From Actinomycetes bacterium (GTDB lineage: Bacteria; Actinomycetota; Acidimicrobiia; Acidimicrobiales; Microtrichaceae), in contig JAFAFZ010000575.1 of NCBI GenBank assembly GCA_023423215.1, forward strand, positions 1 to 6,836: a stretch of 6,836 nt of DNA, in the 5' to 3' direction. Position numbers and translations under genes: made by a program. How positions within the stretch are numbered: position 1 is the stretch's first letter; the number at the start of each line of letters is the position of its first letter. Below the pieces are notes generated by a model. It ran no database searches and was not told the DNA's origin. It saw nothing but the letters and a program-made list of their open reading frames with translations. Shown in pieces: positions 1 to 5,374 of this stretch.

Positions 1-842
1 TCGCGCACCGCCGCGCCCCACGGCAGCAGCAGGTCGACCAGCTCGTCCAGGTCGTCGCCGAGCGCGTCGACGATCGGTGCGCACTGCAGGTCGGTGGCGA
101 CCTCCACTCCCTCTCGTTCCCGGCGCCCGCGGTCGGTGAGCGCGTGGTCCGCCAGCAGGCCCCGGGCCTCGAGGCGGGCCTCGGCGGCGTCCAGGTCCGC
201 CCGGCTCCAGGCTCGAGTGCGCACGTAGCTGCGCGGCGGCAGCCCCCAGTACAGCTCGCTCAGCAGACCGATCTCGGTCGCGTCGAACCCGGCGCTGGTC
301 CACGCAGCGGTGTGCGCGTCGCCGCGGTACTCGCGCAGGCGGTCGGCCAGGCGCCACGCCGCGCCGAGCGGGGTGTCCGGCAGGGGGAGCGAGCGGAGGC
401 CGGCGTGGAGCGGGCGACCCTCGGGCCGCAGCGGCTCGTCGGCCCGCGACAGCAGCTCGACGACGCGGTCGACGCCGTCCGGGTGCTCGCCCAGCATCCG
501 GGTCAGCGAGGCGATCGCGCCGTCGGTGCGCGCGGCGCAGATCGTGGCGGCGTCGGTGAGCGTCCAGCCGTGCGCGACGGCGGGGACGACGACCGCGGGG
601 TTGAACACCGCGAACGCCGCGGCGACGAGCTCGCCCGGCACCTGGCCCATGACCGAGCCGCGGCTGGTGAAGTACGCGACGCCGTCGGGCATGGCGACGC
701 CGCCGACCTGCGCAGGGCTCGCGTCGAACCCGAGCTCCTCGTAGCGCGCGTGGCAGTCGGTCGAGAAGTAGACCTGCCCGGCGACCGGCTCGAGCGCGGC
801 CGCCAGACGTCGCGACGGGTCCCGCGTGGCCGAGGAGCTCAT
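1..842 (-). CDS. SCO6745-family protein, 3' end cut by window edge
   Basis: The frame is open from an ATG at 842 to the left edge without a stop, giving 280 complete codons. That is close to the family's usual length as I remember it, so only a short C-terminal stretch is probably missing. I recognise the SCO6745-type family of actinobacteria by three blocks: a Gly/Phe-rich N-terminal part with VPGELVAAAFAVFNPAVV (residues 68-85), the central LREYRGDAHTAAWTSAGFD (169-187), and a MarR-like winged-helix segment EARLEARGLLADHALTDRGR (221-240). The biochemical function of this family is not established to my knowledge; the C-terminal helix-turn-helix-like part could be regulatory or structural. 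No signal peptide or membrane helix is visible. The start lies 4 nt after the P450 stop, with no good Shine-Dalgarno, so translation is probably coupled to the P450. Family recognition is from memory of sequence pattern; the function is unknown. Confidence 0.8.
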   Translation of the reverse strand, partial: MSSSATRDPSRRLAAALEPVAGQVYFSTDCHARYEELGFDASPAQVGGVAMPDGVAYFTSRGSVMGQVPGELVAAAFAVFNPAVVVPAVAHGWTLTDAATICAARTDGAIASLTRMLGEHPDGVDRVVELLSRADEPLRPEGRPLHAGLRSLPLPDTPLGAAWRLADRLREYRGDAHTAAWTSAGFDATEIGLLSELYWGLPPRSYVRTRAWSRADLDAAEARLEARGLLADHALTDRGRREREGVEVATDLQCAPIVDALGDDLDELVDLLLPWGAAVR

Positions 843-846
843 GGCG

Positions 847-2115
847 TCACGCGGCGCCGACGCGAGCGGTGGGCGTGAAGCGGACCGGCAGGCGCTTGAT
901 GCCGCCGACCAGCGGGACGCCCGCCGCCTCGAGGTAGGTCGGCTCGCCGACGACCTCGATGTCCGGCAGGCGGGTGAGCAGCTGGCGGAAGACGACGGAC
1001 AGCTCCCGCCGGGCCAGGTGCGCACCGAGGCAGAAGTGCGGACCGGGCCCGCCGAAGCCGATGTGCGGGTTCGGGTCGCGTCGCACGTCGAAGCGCTCGG
1101 GGTCCTCGAACGCGCGTGGGTCGCGGTTCGCCGCCCCGTAGAAGAGGACGAGCTTGTCGCCCTCGTCGAAGTCGTGGCCGGACAGCGTCAGCGGGTGCGT
1201 GACCGTTCGGCGCATGAAGGTGACCGGCGACGCCATCCGCACGATCTCCTCGACGGCGGTCGGGGTCACGGCCTCGAGGTCGTCCTGCCAGATCCGGCGC
1301 TGGTCCGGGTGCTGGCCGAGCAGGTGCATGCCGATGCTGGTCGCCGTACGGGTCGTGTCGTTGCCCGCGACGGCCAGCAGGATGAAGAACGGCGCGATCT
1401 CCTCCGGGGCGAGCATGTCCTCGCCGACGTCGTTGTGCACGAGCGCCGAGGTCAGGTCGTCCTTCGGGTTCTTGCGACGCTCCTCGGCGAGCTCGCCCAT
1501 CAGCGTCGTCAGGGTGATGCCCGCCTCGAACAGCGCGGCGACGATGTCGTCCTTGCCGCCGAGCATCTCGGGATCGCCGGCGCCGAGGATGACGTTGGTC
1601 GCGTCGAGCACGGTGCCGAACTCGCTCCGGGGGATGCCCATCATGTCGCAGATGACCAGCAGCGGGAACGGCTGCGAAAGCGCCTCGACCAGGTCGACCT
1701 CGCCCTGTTCGCACATGTCGTCGATGACCTCGGTGCAGATGGTCTCGACCGAGTCGAGCACGCCCTGCAGCGCCCGCGGCGTGAACGACCGGGCGACGAT
1801 GCCGCGCTGGCGGGCGTGGCGGGGGTCGTCCATCGTGATGAACGAGCCGAAGAACTCCATCGCCTCGGTGGGCATGTCGGCGATCGAGATCGACCCCTTG
1901 CCCGAGCAGTAGTCCTGCGGGTGGCGGCTGATCTCGATGACGTCCGAGTAGCGGGTGACGGCGTAGAAGTCGTCGGGCACGCCCGTGAGCGGGTTGTCCG
2001 AGCGGGCCAGCGTGAACGGCTCGGCCTCTCGCAGCTCGGCGAAGTCGGCCATGCGCTGCTCGAGCGGTCGCCGCCAGAAGTTCGGATCGCCCAGCGACAG
2101 GCGGTCGGTCGTCAT
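847..2115 (-). CDS. Cytochrome P450, CYP124/125-like
   Basis: A soluble bacterial P450 of 422 residues, the normal size for actinobacterial enzymes that take electrons from ferredoxin. Visible landmarks in order: a C-helix region with MDDPRHARQRGIVARSFTPR (95-114); the I-helix oxygen-activation motif AGNDT (250-254) inside LLAVAGNDTTRTA; the K-helix ExxR as E290-R293 (EEIVR); and the haem-ligand loop FGGPGPHFCLG with Cys362 as thiolate. The loop has Phe eight residues before the Cys, as in the FGGxGxH(F/Y)C form I associate with CYP124/CYP125, rather than the P450cam-like seven. Those relatives hydroxylate methyl-branched lipid or sterol side chains, so a lipid or terpenoid substrate is a reasonable guess but not shown. 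The ATG at 2115 is chosen because GGGAGG lies 6 nt upstream. No ferredoxin or reductase gene is in the window. The frame stays open upstream to about 2388, but that stretch overlaps the TetR gene and does not look like P450. Confidence 0.95.
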   Translation of the reverse strand: MTTDRLSLGDPNFWRRPLEQRMADFAELREAEPFTLARSDNPLTGVPDDFYAVTRYSDVIEISRHPQDYCSGKGSISIADMPTEAMEFFGSFITMDDPRHARQRGIVARSFTPRALQGVLDSVETICTEVIDDMCEQGEVDLVEALSQPFPLLVICDMMGIPRSEFGTVLDATNVILGAGDPEMLGGKDDIVAALFEAGITLTTLMGELAEERRKNPKDDLTSALVHNDVGEDMLAPEEIAPFFILLAVAGNDTTRTATSIGMHLLGQHPDQRRIWQDDLEAVTPTAVEEIVRMASPVTFMRRTVTHPLTLSGHDFDEGDKLVLFYGAANRDPRAFEDPERFDVRRDPNPHIGFGGPGPHFCLGAHLARRELSVVFRQLLTRLPDIEVVGEPTYLEAAGVPLVGGIKRLPVRFTPTARVGAA

Positions 2116-2165
2116 CGTGTGCCTCCCCGATCTCGCGGCACCGCGCCACGACGACCGCACGATAG

Positions 2166-2180
2166 GCGATCGCTGATCGC
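2166..2180. promoter_or_regulatory. Inverted repeat, candidate operator at P450 promoter
   Basis: GCGATC (2166-2171) and GATCGC (2175-2180) are exact inverted copies separated by GCT; the left part also forms the 8-bp palindrome GCGATCGC (2166-2173). On the minus strand the repeat lies directly upstream of the -10-like TATCGT (2164-2159), where a bound repressor would block RNA polymerase. The TetR-family gene encoded just upstream is the obvious candidate to bind it. The assignment is inference from position; GATC-containing palindromes also occur by chance in GC-rich DNA. Confidence 0.3.
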
Positions 2181-2235
2181 ATTTCCTGCTGGGCGCCATC
2201 CCCGGTCGGGAAGCGGGTGCGGACGTACATGTCGG

Positions 2236-2245
2236 AGCACGTGCT
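2236..2245. repeat. Perfect 10-bp palindrome AGCACGTGCT
   Basis: AGCACGTGCT is self-complementary, and its flanks GGA and TCC extend the symmetry imperfectly. It lies about 120 bp upstream of the P450 start and 46 bp downstream of the TetR stop, outside any gene I accept. It could be a regulator-binding site; no poly-T follows it, so a terminator is unlikely. Confidence 0.3.
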
Positions 2246-2290
2246 TCCGCCCCCGGTTCGGAGGGGTGGTCGAGGGAGTGGGACGGAGGC

Positions 2291-2977
2291 TCAGCTGCGG
2301 TGCTCGAGCCCGGCCAGGAAGGTCTGGAGCCCGAACTCGAACACGTCGTCCGCACTCGGCACGTCCGGGGCCGAGCCGCCGAGCTCACGCGACGCGGCGA
2401 AGCTGCGCCCGGCGCTGCTGGTGTCGAAGTAGACGGTGCCGAGCACGAAGTCGATCAGCGCGAGCACGGCGGGCACGGCGACGCGTGGCGGGTAGCCGGC
2501 GGCGAGCATGCTCTCGAGCCCGACGCCCGAGCCCTCGACCGCCCGCGGACCGAGGAGCGGCGCCGCCGTCAGTGCGGGGAGCAGCTGCGCGTGGTCGAGC
2601 AGCACGCGTCGCAGCTCGTGGGCGAGCTGCTCGACCCGCTCACGACCCGGCAGCTCGGGCTCGGGGAGCACGACCTCGCCGATGACCCGATCGACCATCA
2701 GCACGATGAGCTCGTCGCGGCTCGCGACGTGGCGGTACAGCGACGCGCTGCCGGTGCCCAGGTCGTCCGCCAGTCGTCGCACCGTCAGCGCGCCGAGGCC
2801 CTCCGCGTCGACGAGCTGCACCGCGGCGTCGCCGATCCGCTCGATGGTCAGGCCGTCGGCCCGCGGTCGGCGACGCGCGGTCCTCGCCGCTCTCGCCGCC
2901 CACCACGCGGCGCTGCCGGCGACGTCGGCCTCGTGCTGGTCGGGCATCGGGTCCGGGACCTCCCGGGCGATGGCCAT
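2291..2977 (-). CDS. TetR-family transcriptional regulator
   Basis: A 228-residue one-component regulator. The N-terminal DNA-binding domain starts at about LTIERIGDAAVQLVDAEG (43-60) and has the helix-turn-helix TVRRLADDLGTGSASLYRHV (65-84), a typical TetR recognition helix ending in YRHV. The rest is a helical ligand-binding and dimerisation domain; its end, DDVFEFGLQTFLAGLE (210-225), matches the TetR_C_1-like type. The ligand is unknown. A basic, Trp-containing stretch (WWAARAARTARRRPR, 25-39) precedes the HTH, as is common in this subtype. Two starts are possible. The ATG at 2977 lacks a Shine-Dalgarno but has a -10-like TACGAT exactly 6 nt before it, which would fit a leaderless message. 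The ATG at 2947 has GGGAGG 11 nt upstream and would give 218 residues. It sits between the crotonase and P450 genes on the same strand, so local control of one or both is likely. Confidence 0.92.
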   Translation of the reverse strand: MAIAREVPDPMPDQHEADVAGSAAWWAARAARTARRRPRADGLTIERIGDAAVQLVDAEGLGALTVRRLADDLGTGSASLYRHVASRDELIVLMVDRVIGEVVLPEPELPGRERVEQLAHELRRVLLDHAQLLPALTAAPLLGPRAVEGSGVGLESMLAAGYPPRVAVPAVLALIDFVLGTVYFDTSSAGRSFAASRELGGSAPDVPSADDVFEFGLQTFLAGLEHRS

Positions 2978-2983
2978 CGGGGC

Positions 2984-2989
2984 ATCGTA
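2984..2989 (-). promoter_or_regulatory. -10-like hexamer for a possible leaderless TetR transcript
   Basis: On the minus strand TACGAT ends 6 nt before the ATG at 2977. It fits the actinobacterial TANNNT pattern and would place transcription start at or next to the start codon. No clear -35 element is visible. Leaderless genes are common in actinobacteria, but a six-base match is weak evidence. Confidence 0.25.
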
Positions 2990-3019
2990 GGGGCGGCCGG
3001 GCCGGGCGCACCCGAACGT

Positions 3020-3044
3020 GCTGACGCCGCGGGCGTCGGTCAGC
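3020..3044. repeat. Nested inverted repeat at the crotonase stop, upstream of TetR
   Basis: Two overlapping inverted repeats share this 25-bp site. The outer arms are GCTGAC (3020-3025) and GTCAGC (3039-3044). The inner arms are GACGCC (3023-3028) and GGCGTC (3032-3037), with a 3-nt spacer. It overlaps the crotonase stop codon and lies 43 bp before the TetR ATG at 2977. It may be an operator for autoregulation by the TetR protein, or an RNA hairpin at the end of the crotonase message. No U-run follows, so a classical terminator is less likely. Confidence 0.35.
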
Positions 3045-3834
3045 GGATGGTCGGCTTGCGCTTCTCGCGCGTCGCGAAGGTCTGCTGGCCCTCGGCCATC
3101 GACTCCGCGCTCATCGACAGGTGCAGGAACACGTTGCCGAGCTCGACGGCCTGCGCGGTCGACAGGTCGCGTGCGGCCCACAGGGTGCGCAGCGTGGCCT
3201 GGACGGCGGGGGCGGGGAACGACGCGATGGTCGCCGCCAGCTCGAAGGCGGTCTCCTGGAGCTGGTCCGCCGGCACCACCTGGCTGACGAGGCCGATCTG
3301 CTCGGCCTTGGCGGCACCGATGCGCTCGGAGGCACCGACCAGGCTCATGCGCATCGCCTCGCCGAACGGCATCCGGGCGAGCATGAGGGTCGGCTCGAAC
3401 ACGGCCGGCATGCCGTAGGTGACGTGCGGGTCGAAGAAGGTCGCGTGGTCGGCGGCGATGATGACGTCGCTCTCACCGAGCAGGTAGAACGCTCCGCCGC
3501 AGGCCATGCCGTTGACGGCAGCGATGACCGGCTTCCACAGCTGCTGGCTGCGGGGGCCGAGCTCCTTGCCGGGGTCGTCGTAGTTGTAGGGCGAGAACGT
3601 GAACTCGCCCTCGTCGGCGGGCACCTCGGAGCGGTCGATGCCGGTGCAGAAGGCCTTCTCGCCGGCGGCGGTCAGCACGACGGCGCGCACGTCGTCGTTG
3701 GTGCGCAGCGACTGCCAGATGCCGCGCAGCTCGTGCTTCATCGTCTCGTTGAAGGCGTTGTGCACCTCGGGCCGGTTGAGCGTGACGACAGCGACGCCGT
3801 CCCGCTCCGTGTACTCGATCGTCTCGTGCTCCAC
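3040..3834 (-). CDS. Enoyl-CoA hydratase/isomerase (crotonase) family protein
   Basis: A 264-residue crotonase-fold protein, normal length for the family. The opening VAVVTLNRPEVHNAFN (14-29) and the acyl-CoA and oxyanion-hole segments AFCTGIDRSE (61-70) and NGMACGGAFYLLGESDVIIA (108-127) are clear. The two glutamates that hydrate enoyl-CoA in the rat enzyme (Glu144 in GGCEL and Glu164 in QPEI) align with Tyr117 and His137 (FFDPHVTYGM). Canonical hydration is therefore doubtful; isomerase, hydrolase, lyase or unusual hydratase chemistry is possible. Similar DPHVxYGM proteins occur in actinobacteria, but I cannot assign one to a pathway. Start: the GTG at 3834 has a GGGGGAA Shine-Dalgarno-like run about 7 nt upstream and gives a normal N-terminus. 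The gene is first in the minus-strand block, followed after 62 nt by the TetR gene, and diverges from the F420 genes. Its role beside a P450 suggests lipid side-chain or acyl-CoA catabolism, by inference. Confidence 0.92.
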   Translation of the reverse strand: MEHETIEYTERDGVAVVTLNRPEVHNAFNETMKHELRGIWQSLRTNDDVRAVVLTAAGEKAFCTGIDRSEVPADEGEFTFSPYNYDDPGKELGPRSQQLWKPVIAAVNGMACGGAFYLLGESDVIIAADHATFFDPHVTYGMPAVFEPTLMLARMPFGEAMRMSLVGASERIGAAKAEQIGLVSQVVPADQLQETAFELAATIASFPAPAVQATLRTLWAARDLSTAQAVELGNVFLHLSMSAESMAEGQQTFATREKRKPTIR

Positions 3835-3964
3835 CGTGTTTCCCCCGTCGTGAGGAACGGGAATCTATCGCCCGCCCACCGGGCTCTCGTCATCCGAGGG
3901 CCGACCCGGACCCGACCGGGGCGACCACGTGCGGAGCCCGTACGACCGAACCACGAGGTGTGAG
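3835..3964. promoter_or_regulatory. Divergent promoter region between crotonase and F420 genes
   Basis: This 130-bp region must carry promoters for both blocks. For the crotonase, TAGATT on the minus strand (3867-3862) is a -10-like hexamer giving a leader of about 20 nt. For the plus strand, TACGAC (3941-3946) is a weaker candidate, and the Shine-Dalgarno GAGG (3955-3958) sits 6 nt before the ATG at 3965. No convincing -35 boxes are seen for either. GACC occurs at 3903, 3909, 3914, 3923 and 3944, which could be a loose repeated binding motif or plain GC-rich composition. Confidence 0.4.
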
Positions 3965-4390
3965 ATGAGCGACGACACGATGGACTTCAACGAGGCGATC
4001 ATCGCCGAGTTCCGGGCGAACGGCGGTCGCACCGAGGCCTTCGGCGAGGCGCCGCTGCTCATCCTCACGACGACCGGAGCGAAGTCGGGCGAGCAGCGCC
4101 CGAGCCCGCTGATGTACCAGGCCGACGACGGCGACGCCGACACGATCTACCTGTTCGCGTCCTACGCCGGCGCGGACGTGAACCCGGCCTGGTACCACAA
4201 CGTGCTGGCGAACCCCGAGGTCACCGTCGAGCTGGGCACCGAGACGCGCGCCGGCACCGCACGAGTGCTCGACGAGCCTCGGCGCTCCGAGGTGTACGCC
4301 GCCCAGGCCGAGCGCTTCCCCGCCTTCGCCGAATACCAGCAGAAGACCGATCGGGTGATCCCGGTGGTCGCGGTCGATCTGGCCGGCTGA
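3965..4390 (+). CDS. F420H2-dependent nitroreductase/quinone reductase family protein (Ddn-like)
   Basis: A 141-residue protein of the deazaflavin-dependent nitroreductase family (split beta-barrel; PF04075 as I recall), normal length for the family. Diagnostic blocks are FNEAIIAEFRANGG (8-21), PLLILTTTGAKSG (30-42) and ASYAGADVNPAWYHNVLANP (65-84), followed by TVELG, then FAEYQQKT near the C-terminus. Relatives bind F420H2 and reduce quinones or nitroaromatic compounds; the natural substrate is usually unknown. There is no signal peptide. The ATG at 3965 has a good Shine-Dalgarno (GAGG, 6 nt away); the frame is open further up to a GTG at 3929, but that extension lacks a ribosome site and does not match the family. 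The next gene begins 2 nt after this stop, so the two F420 enzymes are probably co-translated. Confidence 0.92.
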   Translation: MSDDTMDFNEAIIAEFRANGGRTEAFGEAPLLILTTTGAKSGEQRPSPLMYQADDGDADTIYLFASYAGADVNPAWYHNVLANPEVTVELGTETRAGTARVLDEPRRSEVYAAQAERFPAFAEYQQKTDRVIPVVAVDLAG

Positions 4391-4392
4391 CG

Positions 4393-5262
4393 GTGCGCAT
4401 CGGCGGCGTCTTCCCCCAGACCGAGCTCGGCGGCGACCGGGGCGCGGTGCGCGCCTACGGCGAAGCCGTCGGACCGCTCGGGTTCTCGCACCTGCTCGCG
4501 TACGACCACGTGGTCGGCGCCGACCCGGTGGTCCACCCGGGGTGGGCCGGGCCCTACGACGTGTCCACGACGTTCCACGAGCCGTTCGTGATGTTCGGCT
4601 TCCTGGCCGCCGTCACCGACGTCGAGCTAGTCACCGGCATCATCATCCTCCCGCAGCGCCAGACGGTGCTCGTGGCGAAGCAGGCGGCCGAGGTCGACCT
4701 GCTGACCGGCGGGCGCTTCCGGCTCGGGGTCGGGGTCGGGTGGAACCACGTCGAGTACGACGCGCTCGGGCAGGACTTCGCCGCGCGGGGCGCCCGGATG
4801 GACGAGCAGGTGCCGTTGCTGCGGCGGCTCTGGACCGAGACCTCGCTCACGGCGGACGGGCCAGGCGAACGGGTCGTCGGCGCCGGGCTCGCACCGCTGC
4901 CGCTCCAGCGGCCGATCCCGATCTGGTTCGGTGGCCGATCCGATCCGGCCTACCGGCGCGTCGGACGGCTCGGCGACGGGTGGTTCCCCCAGGTGCGTCC
5001 CGGGCCCGATCTGGACCACGCCCTCCGGGTCGTGGCGTCGGCGGCGCACGAGGCCGGGCGCGACCCGTCCGACATCGGCATGGAGGGTCGCGTCGTGTGG
5101 TCGCCCGACGACCCGGACCGCTTCGTGCGCCGGGTCGAGTCGTGGCGAGCCGCAGGTGCGTCTCACCTGACCGTCGACACCATGTCCCGCGAACTGCCCG
5201 ACGTCGACGCGCACCTGACGGCGCTGGGACGCGTCGCCGAGCTCACGGGTCTGTCGGGCTGA
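4393..5262 (+). CDS. LLM-class F420-dependent oxidoreductase
   Basis: A 289-residue luciferase-like TIM-barrel protein. The pattern GIIILPQRQTVLVAKQ (82-97) followed by AAEVDLLTGGRFRLGVGVGWN (98-118) is the classic cofactor-binding core of F420-dependent members, and PIPIWFGG (174-181) plus GDGWFPQ (194-200) form later barrel strands. The family transfers hydride between F420 and carbonyl, alcohol or enone substrates; the substrate cannot be read from sequence. The GTG start at 4393 lies 2 nt after the upstream stop with no evident Shine-Dalgarno, implying translational coupling to the Ddn-like gene. It gives the expected MRIGGVFPQTELG N-terminus. The pairing of two different F420 enzymes suggests successive or alternative reductions on one compound, which is inference only. 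The downstream AhpD-like gene is 112 bp away and has its own promoter. Confidence 0.93.
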   Translation: MRIGGVFPQTELGGDRGAVRAYGEAVGPLGFSHLLAYDHVVGADPVVHPGWAGPYDVSTTFHEPFVMFGFLAAVTDVELVTGIIILPQRQTVLVAKQAAEVDLLTGGRFRLGVGVGWNHVEYDALGQDFAARGARMDEQVPLLRRLWTETSLTADGPGERVVGAGLAPLPLQRPIPIWFGGRSDPAYRRVGRLGDGWFPQVRPGPDLDHALRVVASAAHEAGRDPSDIGMEGRVVWSPDDPDRFVRRVESWRAAGASHLTVDTMSRELPDVDAHLTALGRVAELTGLSG

Positions 5263-5274
5263 GGTCGGCGGCGT

Positions 5275-5304
5275 CCGGTCCGGCAAGGATCTCCATCGGA
5301 CCGG
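5275..5304. repeat. Perfect 8-bp inverted repeat overlapping the ECF promoter
   Basis: CCGGTCCG (5275-5282) and CGGACCGG (5297-5304) are exact inverted copies with a 14-nt spacer. The left arm begins 13 nt after the LLM stop. The right arm overlaps the first two bases of the GGTCACA -35-like element. As RNA it could form a GC-rich hairpin ending the LLM transcript, though no U-run follows. As DNA it could bind a dimeric regulator of the downstream operon. The sequence does not decide between these. Confidence 0.5.
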
Positions 5305-5329
5305 TCACAGGCGCAGGCGCGGTCTCGTC
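5303..5329 (+). promoter_or_regulatory. Candidate ECF41-type promoter (GGTCACA-N16-CGTC)
   Basis: GGTCACA (5303-5309), a 16-nt spacer and CGTC (5326-5329) match the ECF41 target consensus as I recall it, TGTCACA-N16-CGTC, in all but the first base. It precedes the AhpD-like gene, the usual place for this promoter in ECF41 loci, and would give a leader of about 40 nt. The sigma factor encoded in the same operon is the expected user, which implies positive autoregulation. Confidence 0.7.
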
Positions 5330-5340
5330 AACCCTGCGAC

Positions 5341-5357
5341 GGCGACACGGGGTCGCC
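5341..5357 (+). other. Leader hairpin before the AhpD-like gene
   Basis: GGCGAC (5341-5346) and GTCGCC (5352-5357) form a perfect 6-bp stem with a 5-nt loop, inside the predicted leader and 6 nt upstream of the GGAGG ribosome site (5364-5368). It leaves the ribosome site free, so it may stabilise the 5' end rather than block translation. Such stems also arise by chance in DNA this GC-rich. Confidence 0.3.
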
Positions 5358-5374
5358 ACGATCGGAGGATCACG

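Larger units (their letters stand above)
2116..2290 (-). promoter_or_regulatory. Intergenic region upstream of the P450 gene
   Basis: These 175 bp separate the TetR stop from the P450 start and hold no gene I can support. They contain a -10-like TATCGT on the minus strand (2164-2159), which would give a leader of roughly 36 nt. A 15-bp inverted repeat lies just upstream of that hexamer, and a separate perfect palindrome lies at 2236-2245. The Shine-Dalgarno GGGAGG of the P450 gene lies near the 2116 end. I see no convincing -35 hexamer at 16-18 nt. The spacing and two palindromes suggest that the P450 and SCO6745 genes have their own controlled promoter rather than relying only on read-through from the TetR gene. 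Confidence 0.4.

Noticed and set aside
144..878. Plus-strand open frame opposite the SCO6745-family gene
   Set aside because: Arg/Ala/Gly-rich product without family features; it conflicts with a recognisable minus-strand protein.
2116..2388. Upstream extension of the P450 frame
   Set aside because: It runs into the TetR coding region and lacks P450 character, whereas the ATG at 2115 has GGGAGG at ideal spacing.
826..2685. Long plus-strand open frame of 619 codons opposite the P450 and TetR genes
   Set aside because: Its product is low-complexity Arg/Ala/Asp/Val-rich sequence with no recognisable domain, while the opposite strand encodes clear families with good starts. It is a GC-rich antisense shadow.
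2978..3181. Upstream extension of the TetR frame
   Set aside because: It overlaps the crotonase gene by about 140 nt in another frame and adds sequence atypical of TetR N-termini.
3903..3947. Repeated GACC words in the divergent promoter region as an iteron-like site
   Set aside because: Spacing is irregular (6, 5, 9, 21 nt) and the four-base word is expected often in DNA of this composition.
3121..3963. Plus-strand open frame opposite the crotonase
   Set aside because: Composition and lack of any motif mark it as an antisense shadow of the crotonase gene.
3929..3964. GTG at 3929 as start of the Ddn-like gene
   Set aside because: No ribosome site, and the 12 extra residues do not match the family; the ATG at 3965 has a good Shine-Dalgarno.
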